The notes under the pieces: model-generated
The model's database searches: none
Told to the model about the DNA's origin: nothing
The model's input: only the letters and a program-made list of their open reading frames with translations
Made by a program: the position numbers and the translations under genes
Assembly: GCF_029167625.1 (NCBI RefSeq)
Contig: NZ_CP119145.1
Coordinates: 558,001-622,000 of the forward strand
Length of the DNA stretch: 64,000 nt
Direction of reading: 5' to 3'
Origin: Streptomyces sp. AM 4-1-1
GTDB taxonomy: Bacteria > Actinomycetota > Actinomycetes > Streptomycetales > Streptomycetaceae
Shown here: piece after piece, positions 8,812 through 17,956 of the stretch
Layout of the letters: each line of letters starts with the position of its first letter
How positions within the stretch are numbered: position 1 is the stretch's first letter

Positions 8812-9029
8812 TGTCCGACCGCTCGGACCCGTACGAGTCACCGCACGCCGTACGGTGGCGGCGCAGCAGCCGCAGCACCGGAATGAACAACTGTGTGGAG
8901 ACCGCGGCCCTGGCCGGGGAACGGCTCGCGGTCCGGGACTCCAAGGACGTGGCCCGGCCACCGCTGCGGTTCTCGGCGACCGCCTGGTCGTCCTTCGTCT
9001 CCGTCCTGCGCGGCGGACCGGTCAGCTGA
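8811..9029 (+). CDS. DUF397 small protein
   Basis: A 72-residue protein with the DUF397 pattern: W-R-R-S-S near residue 16, an N-N-C-V-E block and a conserved VRDSKD, followed by a C-terminal tryptophan. Its ATG overlaps the stop of the XRE gene (TGATG), so the two are translationally coupled. DUF397 proteins are thought to antagonise or modulate their XRE partner. Its last 8 bases overlap the 3' end of the convergent bioF. Confidence 0.92.
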   Translation: MSDRSDPYESPHAVRWRRSSRSTGMNNCVETAALAGERLAVRDSKDVARPPLRFSATAWSSFVSVLRGGPVS

Positions 9030-10164
9030 CCGGAGCCGTCGCCACGACCGTGGCCACCGCGGTCGCGATCTCCGGTTCCGTCAGATCGGCCCGCGCGGTC
9101 AGTCGCAGCCGCGACACACCGTCCGGCACCGACGGCGGGCGGAAGCAGCCCACGGCGATCCCGGCCGCACGGCAGTCCGCCGCCCAGCGCACCGCGGCGG
9201 CGGCCGAGGGAGCGCGGACGGAGACGACGGCCGCGTCGGGCCGGACAGCGGTCAGCCCGGCCGCGGTCAACCGCTCGTACAGCGCTGTGGCGACCGAGCG
9301 GGCCCCGGCGGCCCTGGCGGGTTCGCGGCGCAGCAGTCGCAGGCTCGCCAGGGCGGCTCCGGCCGCGGCCGGGGCCAGGCCGGTGTCGAAGATGAACGTC
9401 CGGGCGGTGTTGACCAGTTGCTCCACGACCCGGGCGGGCCCGAGGACCGCGCCGCCCTGGCTGCCCAGGGACTTGGAGAGGGTGAGTGTCGCCACGGTCC
9501 CGTCCCCGCCCGCGAGCCCGGCGGCATCGAGCGCCCCCCGCCCGCCCGCACCGAGAACTCCCAGGCCGTGCGCATCGTCGACGAGCAGTGCGGCACCCTC
9601 CGCCCGGCAGGCGTCGGCCAGCCGGGACAGCGGGGCCGCGTCGCCGTCGACCGAGAAGACGGAGTCGGAGACGGCCAGGGCGCGTCCTCGGTGGCCACGC
9701 AGGACCTTGCGCACGGCGTCCGGGTCGGCGTGCGGGACGACGACGGTCTCGGCCCGTGACAGCCGGCAACCGTCCACGATCGAGGCGTGGTTGCCGGCGT
9801 CGGAGACGATCAGTGAGTCGCGTCCGGTGAGCGCGGTGAGGGCGGCGAGGTTGGCGGCGTAGCCGGACGACAGCACCAGGGCGGCCTCGAAGCCGCAGAA
9901 CGCGGCCAGTTCGCGTTCGAGTTCGGCGTGCAGGCCGGTGCTGCCGGTGACCAGCCGTGAACCGGTGGCGCCCGCCCCCCAGCGGTGTGCGGCGTCGGCC
10001 GCCGCGGCGGTCACCTCGGGGTGCCGGGCGAGGCCCAGATAGTCGTTGCTCGCGAGATCGAGCAGCACGGGCTCGGCCGGTCTGGGACGCAGCGTACGGA
10101 CGAGGCCGGCGTCCGCGCGGCGGCGCGCCTCGTCGTCGATCCAGTCGAACGGGGCGGCGGGCAT
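9022..10164 (-). CDS. bioF: 8-amino-7-oxononanoate synthase
   Basis: A 380-residue PLP enzyme of the alpha-oxoamine synthase family. It condenses pimeloyl-ACP/CoA with alanine in the first dedicated ring-forming part of biotin synthesis. Lys231 in [11 protein letters not shown] is the Schiff-base lysine, DDAHGLG is the cofactor Asp/His region, and ASNDYLGLA near residue 40 is typical. The ATG at 10164 is chosen because the conserved FDWID start follows; the longer open frame upstream crosses the bioB promoter. It is divergent from bioB-bioA-bioD, giving a complete late biotin pathway. No bioC/bioH-type pimelate genes are nearby. Confidence 0.95.
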   Translation of the reverse strand: MPAAPFDWIDDEARRRADAGLVRTLRPRPAEPVLLDLASNDYLGLARHPEVTAAAADAAHRWGAGATGSRLVTGSTGLHAELERELAAFCGFEAALVLSSGYAANLAALTALTGRDSLIVSDAGNHASIVDGCRLSRAETVVVPHADPDAVRKVLRGHRGRALAVSDSVFSVDGDAAPLSRLADACRAEGAALLVDDAHGLGVLGAGGRGALDAAGLAGGDGTVATLTLSKSLGSQGGAVLGPARVVEQLVNTARTFIFDTGLAPAAAGAALASLRLLRREPARAAGARSVATALYERLTAAGLTAVRPDAAVVSVRAPSAAAAVRWAADCRAAGIAVGCFRPPSVPDGVSRLRLTARADLTEPEIATAVATVVATAPVS

Positions 10165-10218
10165 GAACGGTCCCTTTTGTAGGCAGCTCACAGAGCCTAG
10201 CCGGGCCGCTGACCGGGC

Positions 10219-10242
10219 ACGGTGTGGCAATACACACACCGT
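10219..10242. promoter_or_regulatory. inverted repeat between bioF and bioB, candidate operator
   Basis: ACGGTGTG at 10219-10226 and CACACCGT at 10235-10242 are perfect 8-base arms around an 8-base spacer. The element lies centrally in the 136-base divergent gap between bioF and bioB, where a biotin-responsive repressor would bind. It does not match the BioQ sites I know of, so the protein is unknown. Confidence 0.5.
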
Positions 10243-10300
10243 CTCTCGGCTCTGTTGTCCGGTTCCTCCTTGGCCACGGGCGTCACCGTGCGCCAGGATC

Positions 10301-11515
10301 ATGGCCATGGACCTGCTGAAGACGCTGGTGGACAAGGGATTGCGGCGCGAACTGCCGACCCGCGAAGAAGCGCTCGCCGTGCTGGCGACCTCCGACGACG
10401 ATCTCCTCGAAGTGGTGGCCGCGGCCGGGAAGGTACGTCGTCAGTGGTTCGGGCGGCGGGTGAAGCTGAACTATCTCGTCAACCTGAAGTCGGGGCTCTG
10501 CCCCGAGGACTGCTCGTACTGCTCGCAGCGGCTCGGCTCCAAGGCGGACATCCTCAAGTACACCTGGCTGAAGCCGGAGGAGGCGTCGAAGGCGGCGGCG
10601 GCCGGGGTGGCCGGCGGCGCGAAGCGGGTCTGCCTGGTCGCGAGCGGCCGGGGGCCGACGGACCGGGACGTGGACCGGGTGTCGCGGACCATCGGGGCGA
10701 TCAAGGAGCAGAACCAGGACGTCGAGGTGTGCGCCTGCCTCGGGCTGCTCTCCGAGGGGCAGGCCGAGCGGCTGCGGTCGGCGGGCGCCGACGCGTACAA
10801 CCACAACCTCAACACGTCCGAGGGGACGTACGGGGACATCACGACGACGCACACGTACGCGGACCGGGTGGACACCGTCCATCAGGCCCAGGCCGCCGGT
10901 CTGTCGGCCTGTTCGGGTCTGATCGCGGGCATGGGCGAGAGCGACGAGGACCTGGTCGACGTGGTCTTCGCGCTGCGCGAGCTGGACCCGGACTCGGTGC
11001 CGGTGAACTTCCTCATCCCGTTCGAGGGGACACCGCTCGCCAAGGAGTGGAACCTTTCGCCGCAGCGCTGCCTGCGCGTCCTGGCGATGGTGCGGTTCGT
11101 CTGCCCGGACGTGGAGGTACGGCTCGCGGGCGGGCGCGAGGTGCATCTGCGCTCGATGCAGCCGCTCGCGCTGCACCTGGTCAACTCGATCTTCCTGGGC
11201 GACTACCTCACCAGTGAGGGCCAGGCCGGACAGGCGGACCTGGACATGATCACGGACGCGGGGTTCGAGGTGGAGGGCTCGGACACGACGACGCTCCCCG
11301 GACACCGCGCGCGGGCGGCCGAGGGCTGTGGCGGTCATACGGGCGGTGGCTGCGCTCCTTGTGGTGACGCCTCCGAGGCCGCCTCGGCCGGGCCCCCGGC
11401 CGAGGCGGTTCCGGACGCTCCGGTCGACGTCCCGGTCGGTGTTCCGGCGGCTCGGACCGACCTCGTCGCGGTACGCCGTCGTGGTGCGGGGACGGATCTC
11501 GCGCCCAATGCCTGA
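10301..11515 (+). CDS. bioB: biotin synthase
   Basis: A radical-SAM enzyme that inserts sulfur into dethiobiotin. The [4Fe-4S] motif C-x3-C-x2-C is at Cys67/Cys71/Cys74 (CPEDCSYC); YNHNLNTSE and the Arg-containing [2Fe-2S] region follow. At 404 residues it is longer than most BioB proteins (about 330-370). The extra C-terminus after about residue 330 carries a Cys/Gly cluster ([12 protein letters not shown]) and then a low-complexity tail. The start ATG at 10301 has a second in-frame ATG two codons later; either could be used. Its end overlaps the bioA start by 8 bases. Confidence 0.95.
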   Translation: MAMDLLKTLVDKGLRRELPTREEALAVLATSDDDLLEVVAAAGKVRRQWFGRRVKLNYLVNLKSGLCPEDCSYCSQRLGSKADILKYTWLKPEEASKAAAAGVAGGAKRVCLVASGRGPTDRDVDRVSRTIGAIKEQNQDVEVCACLGLLSEGQAERLRSAGADAYNHNLNTSEGTYGDITTTHTYADRVDTVHQAQAAGLSACSGLIAGMGESDEDLVDVVFALRELDPDSVPVNFLIPFEGTPLAKEWNLSPQRCLRVLAMVRFVCPDVEVRLAGGREVHLRSMQPLALHLVNSIFLGDYLTSEGQAGQADLDMITDAGFEVEGSDTTTLPGHRARAAEGCGGHTGGGCAPCGDASEAASAGPPAEAVPDAPVDVPVGVPAARTDLVAVRRRGAGTDLAPNA

Positions 11516-12812
11516 GCCCCTTTCACCCGCCGCTCTGCGCGCTCTGGACCGGGCACACGTGTGGCACCCGTACGGTCCGATGCCGGGGCGGCAGGAGCCA
11601 CTGGTCGTGGAGTCCGCCTCCGGGGTGCGCCTCAGGCTCGCCGAACCCGCCCACGGACAGCGCGAGTTGGTGGACGGCATGTCGTCGTGGTGGTCGGCGG
11701 TGCACGGCTACAACCACCCGGTGCTCAACGAGGCGGCGCGCGGCCAGCTGGACCGGATGAGTCATGTGATGTTCGGCGGGCTCACCCACGAGCCCGCCGT
11801 GCGGCTGGCCGTCCGGCTGGTCGAGATCACCCCGGAGCCGCTGCGGCACGTCTTCCTCGCGGATTCGGGCTCCGTCTCGGTCGAGGTCGCGGTGAAGATG
11901 TGCCTCCAGTTCTGGCGCTCGGCGGGGCGCCCCGGCAAGCAGCGGCTGCTGACCTGGCGGGGCGGGTACCACGGGGACACCTGGCAGCCGATGTCGGTGT
12001 GCGACCCCGAGGGCGGTATGCACGAACTGTGGTCGGGTGTGCTGCCCGACCAGGTGTTCGCGGACGCCCCGCCGGACGGTTTCGACGCGGAGCCGGACGC
12101 CGCGTACGTACGCCATCTGCGGGAGCTGATCGCCGGGCACGCCGACGAGCTGGCCGCCGTGATCGTGGAGCCGGTGGTGCAGGGCGCGGGCGGGATGCGC
12201 TTCCACTCCCCCGCCTATCTGCGGGTGCTCCGCGAGGCGTGCGACGCGCACGACGTGCTGCTGGTGTTCGACGAGATCGCGACGGGCTTCGGACGGACGG
12301 GCAAGCTGTTCGCCGCCGAGCACGCCGGTGTCTCCCCCGATGTGATGTGTGTCGGGAAAGCGCTGACCGGCGGCTATCTGACGATGGCGGCGACGCTGTG
12401 CACCCCGCGCGTGGCGGAGGGCATCTCCAGCGGTGAGGTCCCGGTGCTCGCGCACGGACCGACGTTCATGGGCAATCCGCTGGCAGCCTCGGTGGCCGAC
12501 GCCTCCGTGGGACTGCTGCTCGGCCAGGACTGGCGGCGGGAGGTCGAGCGGATCGGGGCGGGGCTGCGCGACGGCCTGGCCGCCGCTACCGCACTGCCCG
12601 GCGTCCTGGACGTGCGGGTGCTGGGAGCCATCGGGGTCGTACAGCTCGACCACGACGTCGACATGGCGGCGGCGACCCGGGCGGCGGTGCGGGAGGGCGT
12701 GTGGCTGCGGCCGTTCCGCGACCTCGTCTACACGATGCCGCCCTATGTGACCGACGACGACGATGTGGCACGAATCTGCCGTGCGGTGTGCGCGGCGGCG
12801 CGGGAGGGCTGA
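11508..12812 (+). CDS. bioA: adenosylmethionine-8-amino-7-oxononanoate aminotransferase
   Basis: A 434-residue class III aminotransferase that converts KAPA to DAPA using S-adenosylmethionine as amino donor. Seen are the BioA-typical N-terminus HVWHPYGPM, the substrate/cofactor motif [34 protein letters not shown] and the PLP lysine Lys284 in [11 protein letters not shown]. The ATG at 11508 overlaps the bioB stop and fits the family start. Middle gene of the bioB-bioA-bioD operon. Confidence 0.95.
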   Translation: MPEPLSPAALRALDRAHVWHPYGPMPGRQEPLVVESASGVRLRLAEPAHGQRELVDGMSSWWSAVHGYNHPVLNEAARGQLDRMSHVMFGGLTHEPAVRLAVRLVEITPEPLRHVFLADSGSVSVEVAVKMCLQFWRSAGRPGKQRLLTWRGGYHGDTWQPMSVCDPEGGMHELWSGVLPDQVFADAPPDGFDAEPDAAYVRHLRELIAGHADELAAVIVEPVVQGAGGMRFHSPAYLRVLREACDAHDVLLVFDEIATGFGRTGKLFAAEHAGVSPDVMCVGKALTGGYLTMAATLCTPRVAEGISSGEVPVLAHGPTFMGNPLAASVADASVGLLLGQDWRREVERIGAGLRDGLAAATALPGVLDVRVLGAIGVVQLDHDVDMAAATRAAVREGVWLRPFRDLVYTMPPYVTDDDDVARICRAVCAAAREG

Positions 12813-12813
12813 G

Positions 12814-13503
12814 ATGACGGTCCTGGTGGTGACCGGTACGGGTACCGAGATAGGCAAGACGATCGTCACCGCGGCCGTGGCGGCCGTGGCCCGGGGCCGT
12901 ACGGTCGCGGTGCTCAAACCCGCGCAGACCGGGCTGGCCCCGGGTGAGCCCGGCGACGCCGCCGAGGTGGCCCGGCTGGCGGGCGATCATGTGACAGCGT
13001 TCGAACTGGCACGGTTCCCCGATCCGTTGGCGCCCGCGACGGCGGCCGTACGGGCGGGCATGACCGCGGTCGAGCCGTACGAGATCGCCGAGGCGGCCGG
13101 GAAGCTGGCGGCCGAACACGATCTGGTGCTGGTGGAGGGCGCGGGCGGGCTGCTCGTACGGTTCGACGAGAAGGGCGGCACGCTGGCGGACGCGGCCCGG
13201 CTGCTGTCGGCGCCGGTGCTGGTGGTGGCCGCCGCCGGGCTCGGCACCCTCAATGTGACCGCGCTGACCGCCGAGGCGCTGCGGGCCCGGGGACTGGAAT
13301 GCCTCGGGGTGGTGGTGGGCAGCATGCCCGCCGAGCCGGACCTGGCCGCGCGCTGCAACCTCGACGATCTGCCCGTCGTGGCGGGCGCGCCGCTGCTCGG
13401 CGTCGTGCCGACGGGAGCGGGTGCGCTGGACCCCGCCGACTTCCGTTCCCTGGCCGGGAGTTGGCTGACACCCAGGCTGGGCGGCAGCCGTCCGGTGCAC
13501 TGA
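12814..13503 (+). CDS. bioD: dethiobiotin synthase
   Basis: A 229-residue P-loop enzyme that closes the ureido ring of dethiobiotin with CO2 and ATP. The P-loop GTGTEIGKT is at residues 8-16, KPAQTG around 39, and [10 protein letters not shown] is the conserved Mg/ATP motif. It starts one base after the bioA stop and is last in the operon; a GC hairpin follows. Confidence 0.95.
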   Translation: MTVLVVTGTGTEIGKTIVTAAVAAVARGRTVAVLKPAQTGLAPGEPGDAAEVARLAGDHVTAFELARFPDPLAPATAAVRAGMTAVEPYEIAEAAGKLAAEHDLVLVEGAGGLLVRFDEKGGTLADAARLLSAPVLVVAAAGLGTLNVTALTAEALRARGLECLGVVVGSMPAEPDLAARCNLDDLPVVAGAPLLGVVPTGAGALDPADFRSLAGSWLTPRLGGSRPVH

Positions 13504-13534
13504 CCGGCCGGGCGGCCCGCGACGGAAGAGGCCG

Positions 13535-13557
13535 GAGGCGCCGTGACCGCGCGCCTC
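13535..13557 (+). terminator. hairpin after bioD
   Basis: GAGGCGC at 13535-13541 pairs with GCGCCTC at 13551-13557 around a 9-base loop, 32 bases after the bioD stop. Probably ends the biotin operon and also separates it from the convergent biosynthetic cluster. Confidence 0.5.
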
Positions 13558-13694
13558 GGAGCCGGCCCGTCGTGCGGCGGCGCGCCGCGGGCGGTGCGGG
13601 TCGGTCCCGCCGGACGCCGTGCGTCGTCCGGGCGGAGTGTGCGCCCGGGGCGGTGGGCCACCACCGCCGACCGCGGCCTGAGACCTGCCGGAGG

Positions 13695-14129
13695 TCAGAC
13701 CGGCCACCGCGTACGTCCCGTGAGCAGGGCGCGGGCGGCCTCCTCCGTCGCGTCCGGGGTGAAGTGTCCGGTGCGCCAGGTGGTGGCGCGCATCGTGCCG
13801 CGGCTGCGATACGAGCGCACGATCCGCCGGTGGTCCTCGCGGGCCACGAAGTCGTACAGCGCCTTCTCGTCCCGCCACACCGAGACGGAACCCGACCGCG
13901 GGCGCAGGAGGTCGGAGTCCATCCACAGCCACAGGCCGACCGCGCCGCCGGTGTCCTGCCAGGTGCGGCGCAGCACCGTGCCCGCGAGACCGATGCCGAT
14001 CGCGTTCCAGGGCCGGTGCGGAGTGAACTCGGTGACGCTGACGAGGGCGGCGGCGCCGGGCTCGCCGTCGGCGCCGTCCGCCGCCGCCGGGCCGGGCTTC
14101 CACGGCGCGAACCAGATCGTGGCCGACAT
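13695..14129 (-). CDS. small alpha/beta-barrel protein (monooxygenase-like), cluster edge
   Basis: A 144-residue protein with no signal peptide. The pattern SVSVWRDEKALYDFVAREDHRRIV followed by RATTWRT recalls dimeric alpha/beta-barrel proteins of the spheroidene-monooxygenase/DUF3291-like kind, where the W-R-D-x3-L segment is typical. Neither cofactor residues nor substrate can be assigned. It is read divergently from the first hydrolase and shares with it the promoter region holding the operator at 14198. This places it in the cluster regulon as its left-most member. The ATG at 14129 is preceded by GAGGAG. Confidence 0.7.
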   Translation of the reverse strand: MSATIWFAPWKPGPAAADGADGEPGAAALVSVTEFTPHRPWNAIGIGLAGTVLRRTWQDTGGAVGLWLWMDSDLLRPRSGSVSVWRDEKALYDFVAREDHRRIVRSYRSRGTMRATTWRTGHFTPDATEEAARALLTGRTRWPV

Positions 14130-14197
14130 GGCGTTCTCCTCGTGGTGGGACAGGGCCGGCAGGGGCGATCGGCGCACGGCACACCGGAACCTTAAAA

Positions 14198-14219
14198 GCA
14201 CGGCCGTTCGTGCTAGAAT
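14198..14219. promoter_or_regulatory. cluster operator, copy 1, with -10 box
   Basis: GCACGGCCGTTCGTGC at 14198-14213 is the most symmetric copy of the repeated motif (GCACG...CGTGC). TAGAAT at 14214-14219 directly abuts it and would serve as -10 for the + strand hydrolase. A TetR dimer here would block both divergent promoters. Confidence 0.75.
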
Positions 14220-14256
14220 ATTACGCTCCTGATCCCGACCGAGGAGTAACGCGGGC

Positions 14257-15150
14257 ATGAACGCCACCGAGGCAGTCGCGAGCGCCACCCTCAACAGCGT
14301 CTCCCGTGTCTCGGGACGGCTGGCGGGTGCGGGCGCCTTCTCCCTGTTCCACATGCCGCTCGCCCGGAGCGGCATGCGCGCGACGGAACGCGAACTGTTC
14401 GCCGGGGCGCAGGTCGGGCAGGTGGACGTCAACGGCAAGTCCGCGGCCACCTACCGGTGGGGCGACGGCGAACGGCCCGTTCTGCTCGTGCACGGCTGGC
14501 AGTCGCGCGGATCACGCTTCGCCGACTTCGTCCCGGGGCTGCTCGACCAGGGACACAGCGTCGTCACGTTCGACGCGCCCGGCCACGGCGACTCGGGCGG
14601 CCGGAGCACCACCATCCTGGAGTACCGCGAGATCATCACCCGGCTCCATGACCAGTACGGCACGTTCGACGCCCTGGTGGCACACTCCCTGGGCGCGCTC
14701 GCGTCCTTCTACGCCATGACGAACGGCGTGAAGGCACGGAAGGTCGTGACCATCAGCGGGGTCTGCGACTTCTCCTACCTGACCGACGAGTTCTGCACCG
14801 CGCTGAAGCTGCGCGACCGGTTGAAGGCGCGGCTCCAGGACAGGATCGGGACGAAGCTCTTTCCTCACGTACCCGCCGACCGGACACCCTTCTCCGTGAC
14901 GCACGCCGCCGAGGACGTGCGGTCGCCCGTCCTGGTGGTCCACGACGAGGACGACACCCGGATCGAGGTGGCACAGGGGCATCGGCTCGCCGGGGCGTTC
15001 GGCGACCGGGCACGGCTGGTCACCACGAGCGGTCTCGGGCACCGCCGGATTCTGGGTGATCCCGAAGTCGTACGCACGGTGCTGGACTTCGTGGGGCGGA
15101 GCGAACTCCGGCCCTCCGACCCGGCGCACGAACCCCTCGTCGCCGACTGA
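14257..15150 (+). CDS. alpha/beta hydrolase, paralogue 1 of 3
   Basis: A 297-residue alpha/beta-hydrolase fold protein. Nucleophile Ser144 lies in AHSLGA, the acid is probably Asp230 in HDEDD, and His262 lies in GLGHRRIL. The segment LLVHGWQSRGSR forms the oxyanion region. It is paralogous to the hydrolases at 16938 and 22737: all three share the GxxRPVLLxHGW, FDAPGHG, LEYREII, HDEDD and GHRxxLG blocks, and the nucleophile is residue 144 in each. GAGGAG at 14241-14246 supports the start. The family could release, cyclise or transfer an acyl group. Transcribed from an operator-controlled promoter. Confidence 0.85.
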   Translation: MNATEAVASATLNSVSRVSGRLAGAGAFSLFHMPLARSGMRATERELFAGAQVGQVDVNGKSAATYRWGDGERPVLLVHGWQSRGSRFADFVPGLLDQGHSVVTFDAPGHGDSGGRSTTILEYREIITRLHDQYGTFDALVAHSLGALASFYAMTNGVKARKVVTISGVCDFSYLTDEFCTALKLRDRLKARLQDRIGTKLFPHVPADRTPFSVTHAAEDVRSPVLVVHDEDDTRIEVAQGHRLAGAFGDRARLVTTSGLGHRRILGDPEVVRTVLDFVGRSELRPSDPAHEPLVAD

Positions 15151-15224
15151 ACAGCCGCACGGAGCAGAACGACGGAACGGGCCGACGGGAACAGGCCGGC
15201 TGGACAGGCCGGCGGATCGGATGT

Positions 15225-15249
15225 CCGGCGGGTCCGCCAGTCCCGCCGG
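15225..15249 (+). terminator. hairpin after hydrolase 1
   Basis: CCGGCGGG at 15225-15232 pairs with CCCGCCGG at 15242-15249 (9-base loop), 75 bases after the stop. The surrounding 300 bases (15151-15450) contain no gene, only this hairpin and the tetR promoter. Confidence 0.6.
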
Positions 15250-15371
15250 TCCCCGGCCACTTCCGGCGGCCGTCGGTGACGCCGGCGGGCTGCCGGGCAC
15301 GGATGTCCGGCAGCAGGATGACACCACCGGCGCACGGTCGTCACCCGTCCCTGGCCACCGCCACACTGACC

Positions 15372-15399
15372 GCACGATCGTCCGCTTATTCAGTACACT
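15372..15399. promoter_or_regulatory. cluster operator, copy 2, at the first tetR promoter
   Basis: GCACGATCGTCCGCTTA at 15372-15388, with TACACT at 15394-15399 as a good -10. It lies about 50-80 bases before the tetR start, suggesting autoregulation. Confidence 0.75.
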
Positions 15400-15450
15400 G
15401 TTTCCTCAGGCATGACGACGGCCTGGCACAAGAGACGGGCAGGTGCGCGC

Positions 15451-16095
15451 ATGACACCGGCACACACGGACGGACGGATCGCGCGCGGGAACCAGACCCG
15501 TCAGCTGATCCTCAAGCGCACCGTGGACATCGCCTCCGTCGAGGGGCTGGAGGGGCTGTCGCTGGGGCGGCTGGCCACTGAGCTGAAGCTCAGCAAGAGC
15601 GGGGTGTTCGCCCTGTTCGGCTCCAAGGAGGATCTTCAGCTCGCCACCGTCCGGGCCGCCATCAAGATCTATCTGGAGCACGTGGTGCAGCCGGCCCGCG
15701 AGCTGCCGCCGGGACTGGGCCGGCTGTGGGACGTGTGCGCCCGCTGGCTCGACTACTCCCGGCTGCGGGTCTTCCCCGGCGGCTGCTTCTTCTACTCCGC
15801 CTCGGCCGAGTACGACGCCCGCGAGGGCAAGGTGCACGACACCCTCGCGGCGGCCAGGACGAACTGGTTCGTCTTCCTCGAACAGACGGTGCGCGACGCT
15901 CAGCGAGCCGGTGAGATCGAGCAGGAGACCGACGTCCCCCAGCTCGTCTTCGAGATGGTCGCCATGCTGGAGATGGCCAACGCCGAGTCCGTCCTGCACA
16001 ACGACGTCAGCTGTTACGACAAGGCGACCAGGGCCCTCCTCGCCCGGCTTCGGGGCGTGGCCACCGACCCCTCGATGCTGCCCGGCACGGACTGA
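15451..16095 (+). CDS. TetR/AcrR-family regulator 1
   Basis: A 214-residue regulator with an N-terminal helix-turn-helix (LGRLATELKLSKSGVFALFGSKEDL, about residues 37-62) and a C-terminal ligand domain containing the GGCFFYSASAEYDAREGKV segment. It is a close paralogue of the regulator at 36974, with the same length and most residues shared. The ATG at 15451 is chosen over the ATG at 15412 because it aligns exactly with the start of that paralogue. It is probably a repressor of the eight operator sites in this cluster, including its own promoter. The inducing ligand is unknown. Confidence 0.92.
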   Translation: MTPAHTDGRIARGNQTRQLILKRTVDIASVEGLEGLSLGRLATELKLSKSGVFALFGSKEDLQLATVRAAIKIYLEHVVQPARELPPGLGRLWDVCARWLDYSRLRVFPGGCFFYSASAEYDAREGKVHDTLAAARTNWFVFLEQTVRDAQRAGEIEQETDVPQLVFEMVAMLEMANAESVLHNDVSCYDKATRALLARLRGVATDPSMLPGTD

Positions 16096-16102
16096 CCGCG
16101 CG

Positions 16103-16148
16103 GGTGTGCGGCCCCGGTCACGCGGTTCGCGGACCGGGGCCGCACACC
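16103..16148. terminator. strong bidirectional terminator (17-bp stem)
   Basis: Bases 16103-16119 pair perfectly with 16132-16148 (arm begins GGTGTGCGG, partner ends CGCACACC) around a 12-base loop. It lies between the convergent tetR1 and fabI genes, 8 bases after one stop and 14 from the other. Confidence 0.9.
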
Positions 16149-16161
16149 TGTCGCCGGGCGC

Positions 16162-16941
16162 TCACGCGCCGATGGCGTGCACACCCCCGTCGACATGCAC
16201 GATCTCGCCCGTCGTGCGGGGGAACCAGTCCGACAGCAGCGCGACGACCGCTCGGGCCGCGGGATCGGGATCGGACAGGTCCCAGCCGATGGGCGCACGC
16301 GTGCGCCACACCTCGCGGAAGGTCTCGAACCCCGGGATGGACTTGGCCGCCATCGTCTTGATCGGTCCCGCGGCGACGAGGTTGCAGCGAATGCCGTGCG
16401 GCCCCAGGTCCCGGGCGAGGTAGCGCGAGGTGGACTCCAGGGCCGCCTTGGCCACCCCCATCCAGTCGTAGGCGGGCCAGGCGACCGACGCGTCGAAGTC
16501 CAGACCCACGATCGCCCCGCCGCGCTCCTCCATGAGCGGCAGACAGGCCATGGCCAGGGACTTCAGGGAGTACGCGGACACCTCGACCGCGGTCGACACC
16601 GAACTCCACCCGGTCTCCAGGAAGTTGCCGCCGAGCGCGTCCTGCGGGGCGAACGCGATGGAGTGGACGACGCCGTCCAGTCGCCCGTCACCGCCGGCGC
16701 AGTCCCGTATCCGGTCGGCGAGGCTGTCGAGGTGCCCCTGGTCCTGGACGTCGAGCTCGACCAACGGAGCTGGTTCCGGCAGCCTCTTGGCGATCCGCTC
16801 GACGAGGCTGAGCCGGCCGTATCCGCTGAGGACGACCTCGGCGCCCTGCTCCTGGGCGAGCCGGGCCGTGTGGAAGGCGATGGAGGATTCCAGCAGGACC
16901 CCCGTCACGAGAATGCGCTTGCCCGCGAGCATGCCGCTCAT
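16162..16941 (-). CDS. fabI: enoyl-ACP reductase, InhA-like (accessory copy)
   Basis: A 259-residue NADH-dependent enoyl-ACP reductase that reduces trans-2-enoyl-ACP in type II fatty acid synthesis. The order and spacing match mycobacterial InhA closely: SSIAFH near residue 19, LDVQ near 63, HSIAFAP, and the catalytic Tyr158 and Lys165 (YDWMGVAK), which have the same numbers as in InhA. NLVAAGPI follows. Its ATG overlaps the stop of hydrolase 2 (ATGA). A housekeeping FabI normally sits next to FabG. Here it lies in a secondary cluster, so it either builds the acyl chain or protects against a product that hits FabI. Confidence 0.92.
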   Translation of the reverse strand: MSGMLAGKRILVTGVLLESSIAFHTARLAQEQGAEVVLSGYGRLSLVERIAKRLPEPAPLVELDVQDQGHLDSLADRIRDCAGGDGRLDGVVHSIAFAPQDALGGNFLETGWSSVSTAVEVSAYSLKSLAMACLPLMEERGGAIVGLDFDASVAWPAYDWMGVAKAALESTSRYLARDLGPHGIRCNLVAAGPIKTMAAKSIPGFETFREVWRTRAPIGWDLSDPDPAARAVVALLSDWFPRTTGEIVHVDGGVHAIGA

Positions 16942-17819
16942 CCGGCTCTCACTTCCTGTCCGGTCCCCACCGCTCCGGTGGAGACGAATTCCGCTATGGC
17001 CGAGACGACCTGGGGGGCGCCGAGGATGCGCTGGTGACCGAATCGGCGCGTGGTGACCAGACGTGCGCGGTCGCCGAAGGCGGCGGCGAGTCGCCCCGCC
17101 TCCGCGGGATCGACCCTCGTGTCGTCCTCGTCGTGGACGACCAGGACCGGGATACGCAGGCGGTCGGACTCGTGGAAGACCGAGAAGCGCGTCCACATGT
17201 CCGTCTCCGTCGGATACGCCTCCCGCTCCACCCGGCCCCGGAGCTCCTCCTTGAGCTCGGGCGACAGCTCCAGCCGCGCGCAGAACGTGTCGATCAGATA
17301 CGCGAAGTCCGGCACGGCGCTGATCGACACCATCCGCCGGGCCCGCACCCCGTGCCGCAAGGAGACGAAGGCCGCGGTGGCGCCGAAGGAGTGGGCCACG
17401 ACGGCCTCGAAGTCCCCGTGCTCACGGTGGAGTTCGACGATGATGTCGCGGTACTCCACGAGGGTGGTGGTCGAGCCGGTGGACTCACCGTGGCCCGGCG
17501 CGTCGAAGGCGACCGGACTGAACCCGAGTTCGACCAGGCGTGCGATGGCCTTCGCGTAGCGCGACGCACGCGACTCCCAGCCATGGACCAGCAGCACCGG
17601 CCGCTTCCCGCTGCCCCAGCGATAGCTGACCACCGTGTCGCCGTTGACCGTCATCTCGTCCGTCCGCGCGCTCTCCACGACCGCCCGCTCGTCCGGCCTG
17701 ACCCGGCTGCGGCCCTGGGGCCGCAGGAAGAGGTCGAGCGCCGACTCGCCGGTCAGCCGGTCCGGGTCGGCCGACGCGGGGCCCTGGGCTCTGCTCACGA
17801 CTGTGGTAGCGGGGTCCAT
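16938..17819 (-). CDS. alpha/beta hydrolase, paralogue 2 of 3
   Basis: A 293-residue protein with nucleophile Ser144 in AHSFGA, acid in HDEDD and histidine in RFGHQRIL. Same blocks as the hydrolases at 14257 and 22737. It is translationally coupled to fabI downstream, which suggests its substrate is an acyl-ACP or a product of the reductase. Upstream is operator copy 3. Esterase, thioesterase or acyl transfer are all possible; no signal peptide is seen, so it is cytoplasmic. Confidence 0.85.
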   Translation of the reverse strand: MDPATTVVSRAQGPASADPDRLTGESALDLFLRPQGRSRVRPDERAVVESARTDEMTVNGDTVVSYRWGSGKRPVLLVHGWESRASRYAKAIARLVELGFSPVAFDAPGHGESTGSTTTLVEYRDIIVELHREHGDFEAVVAHSFGATAAFVSLRHGVRARRMVSISAVPDFAYLIDTFCARLELSPELKEELRGRVEREAYPTETDMWTRFSVFHESDRLRIPVLVVHDEDDTRVDPAEAGRLAAAFGDRARLVTTRRFGHQRILGAPQVVSAIAEFVSTGAVGTGQEVRAG

Positions 17820-17856
17820 TCCACGCCCTCCAGATCATCAGGAATGCGAGATGTTA

Positions 17857-17873
17857 GCACGACCGTTCGCTTA
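17857..17873. promoter_or_regulatory. cluster operator, copy 3 (hydrolase 2-fabI promoter)
   Basis: GCACGACCGTTCGCTTA. Read on the minus strand, TAACAT follows directly at 17856-17851 and can be the -10 for the hydrolase 2-fabI operon, whose start codon is about 32 bases further on. Confidence 0.75.
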
Positions 17874-17901
17874 CATTGATCGCTCACTTCCGGACACAAA
17901 C

Positions 17902-17924
17902 TAAACGTACGGTCGTGCTATTGT
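17902..17924. promoter_or_regulatory. cluster operator, copy 4 (peptide-patatin-ferredoxin promoter)
   Basis: TAAACGTACGGTCGTGC at 17902-17918 (the motif in reverse) followed directly by TATTGT at 17919-17924 as -10 for the rightward operon. The same 17-base word followed by TATTGT recurs at 40207, an identical promoter. Copies 3 and 4 lie 45 bases apart in one divergent region. Confidence 0.8.
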
Positions 17925-17956
17925 CGGCCCGTCAGCACTCCCTTCTGGAGGAAGAC

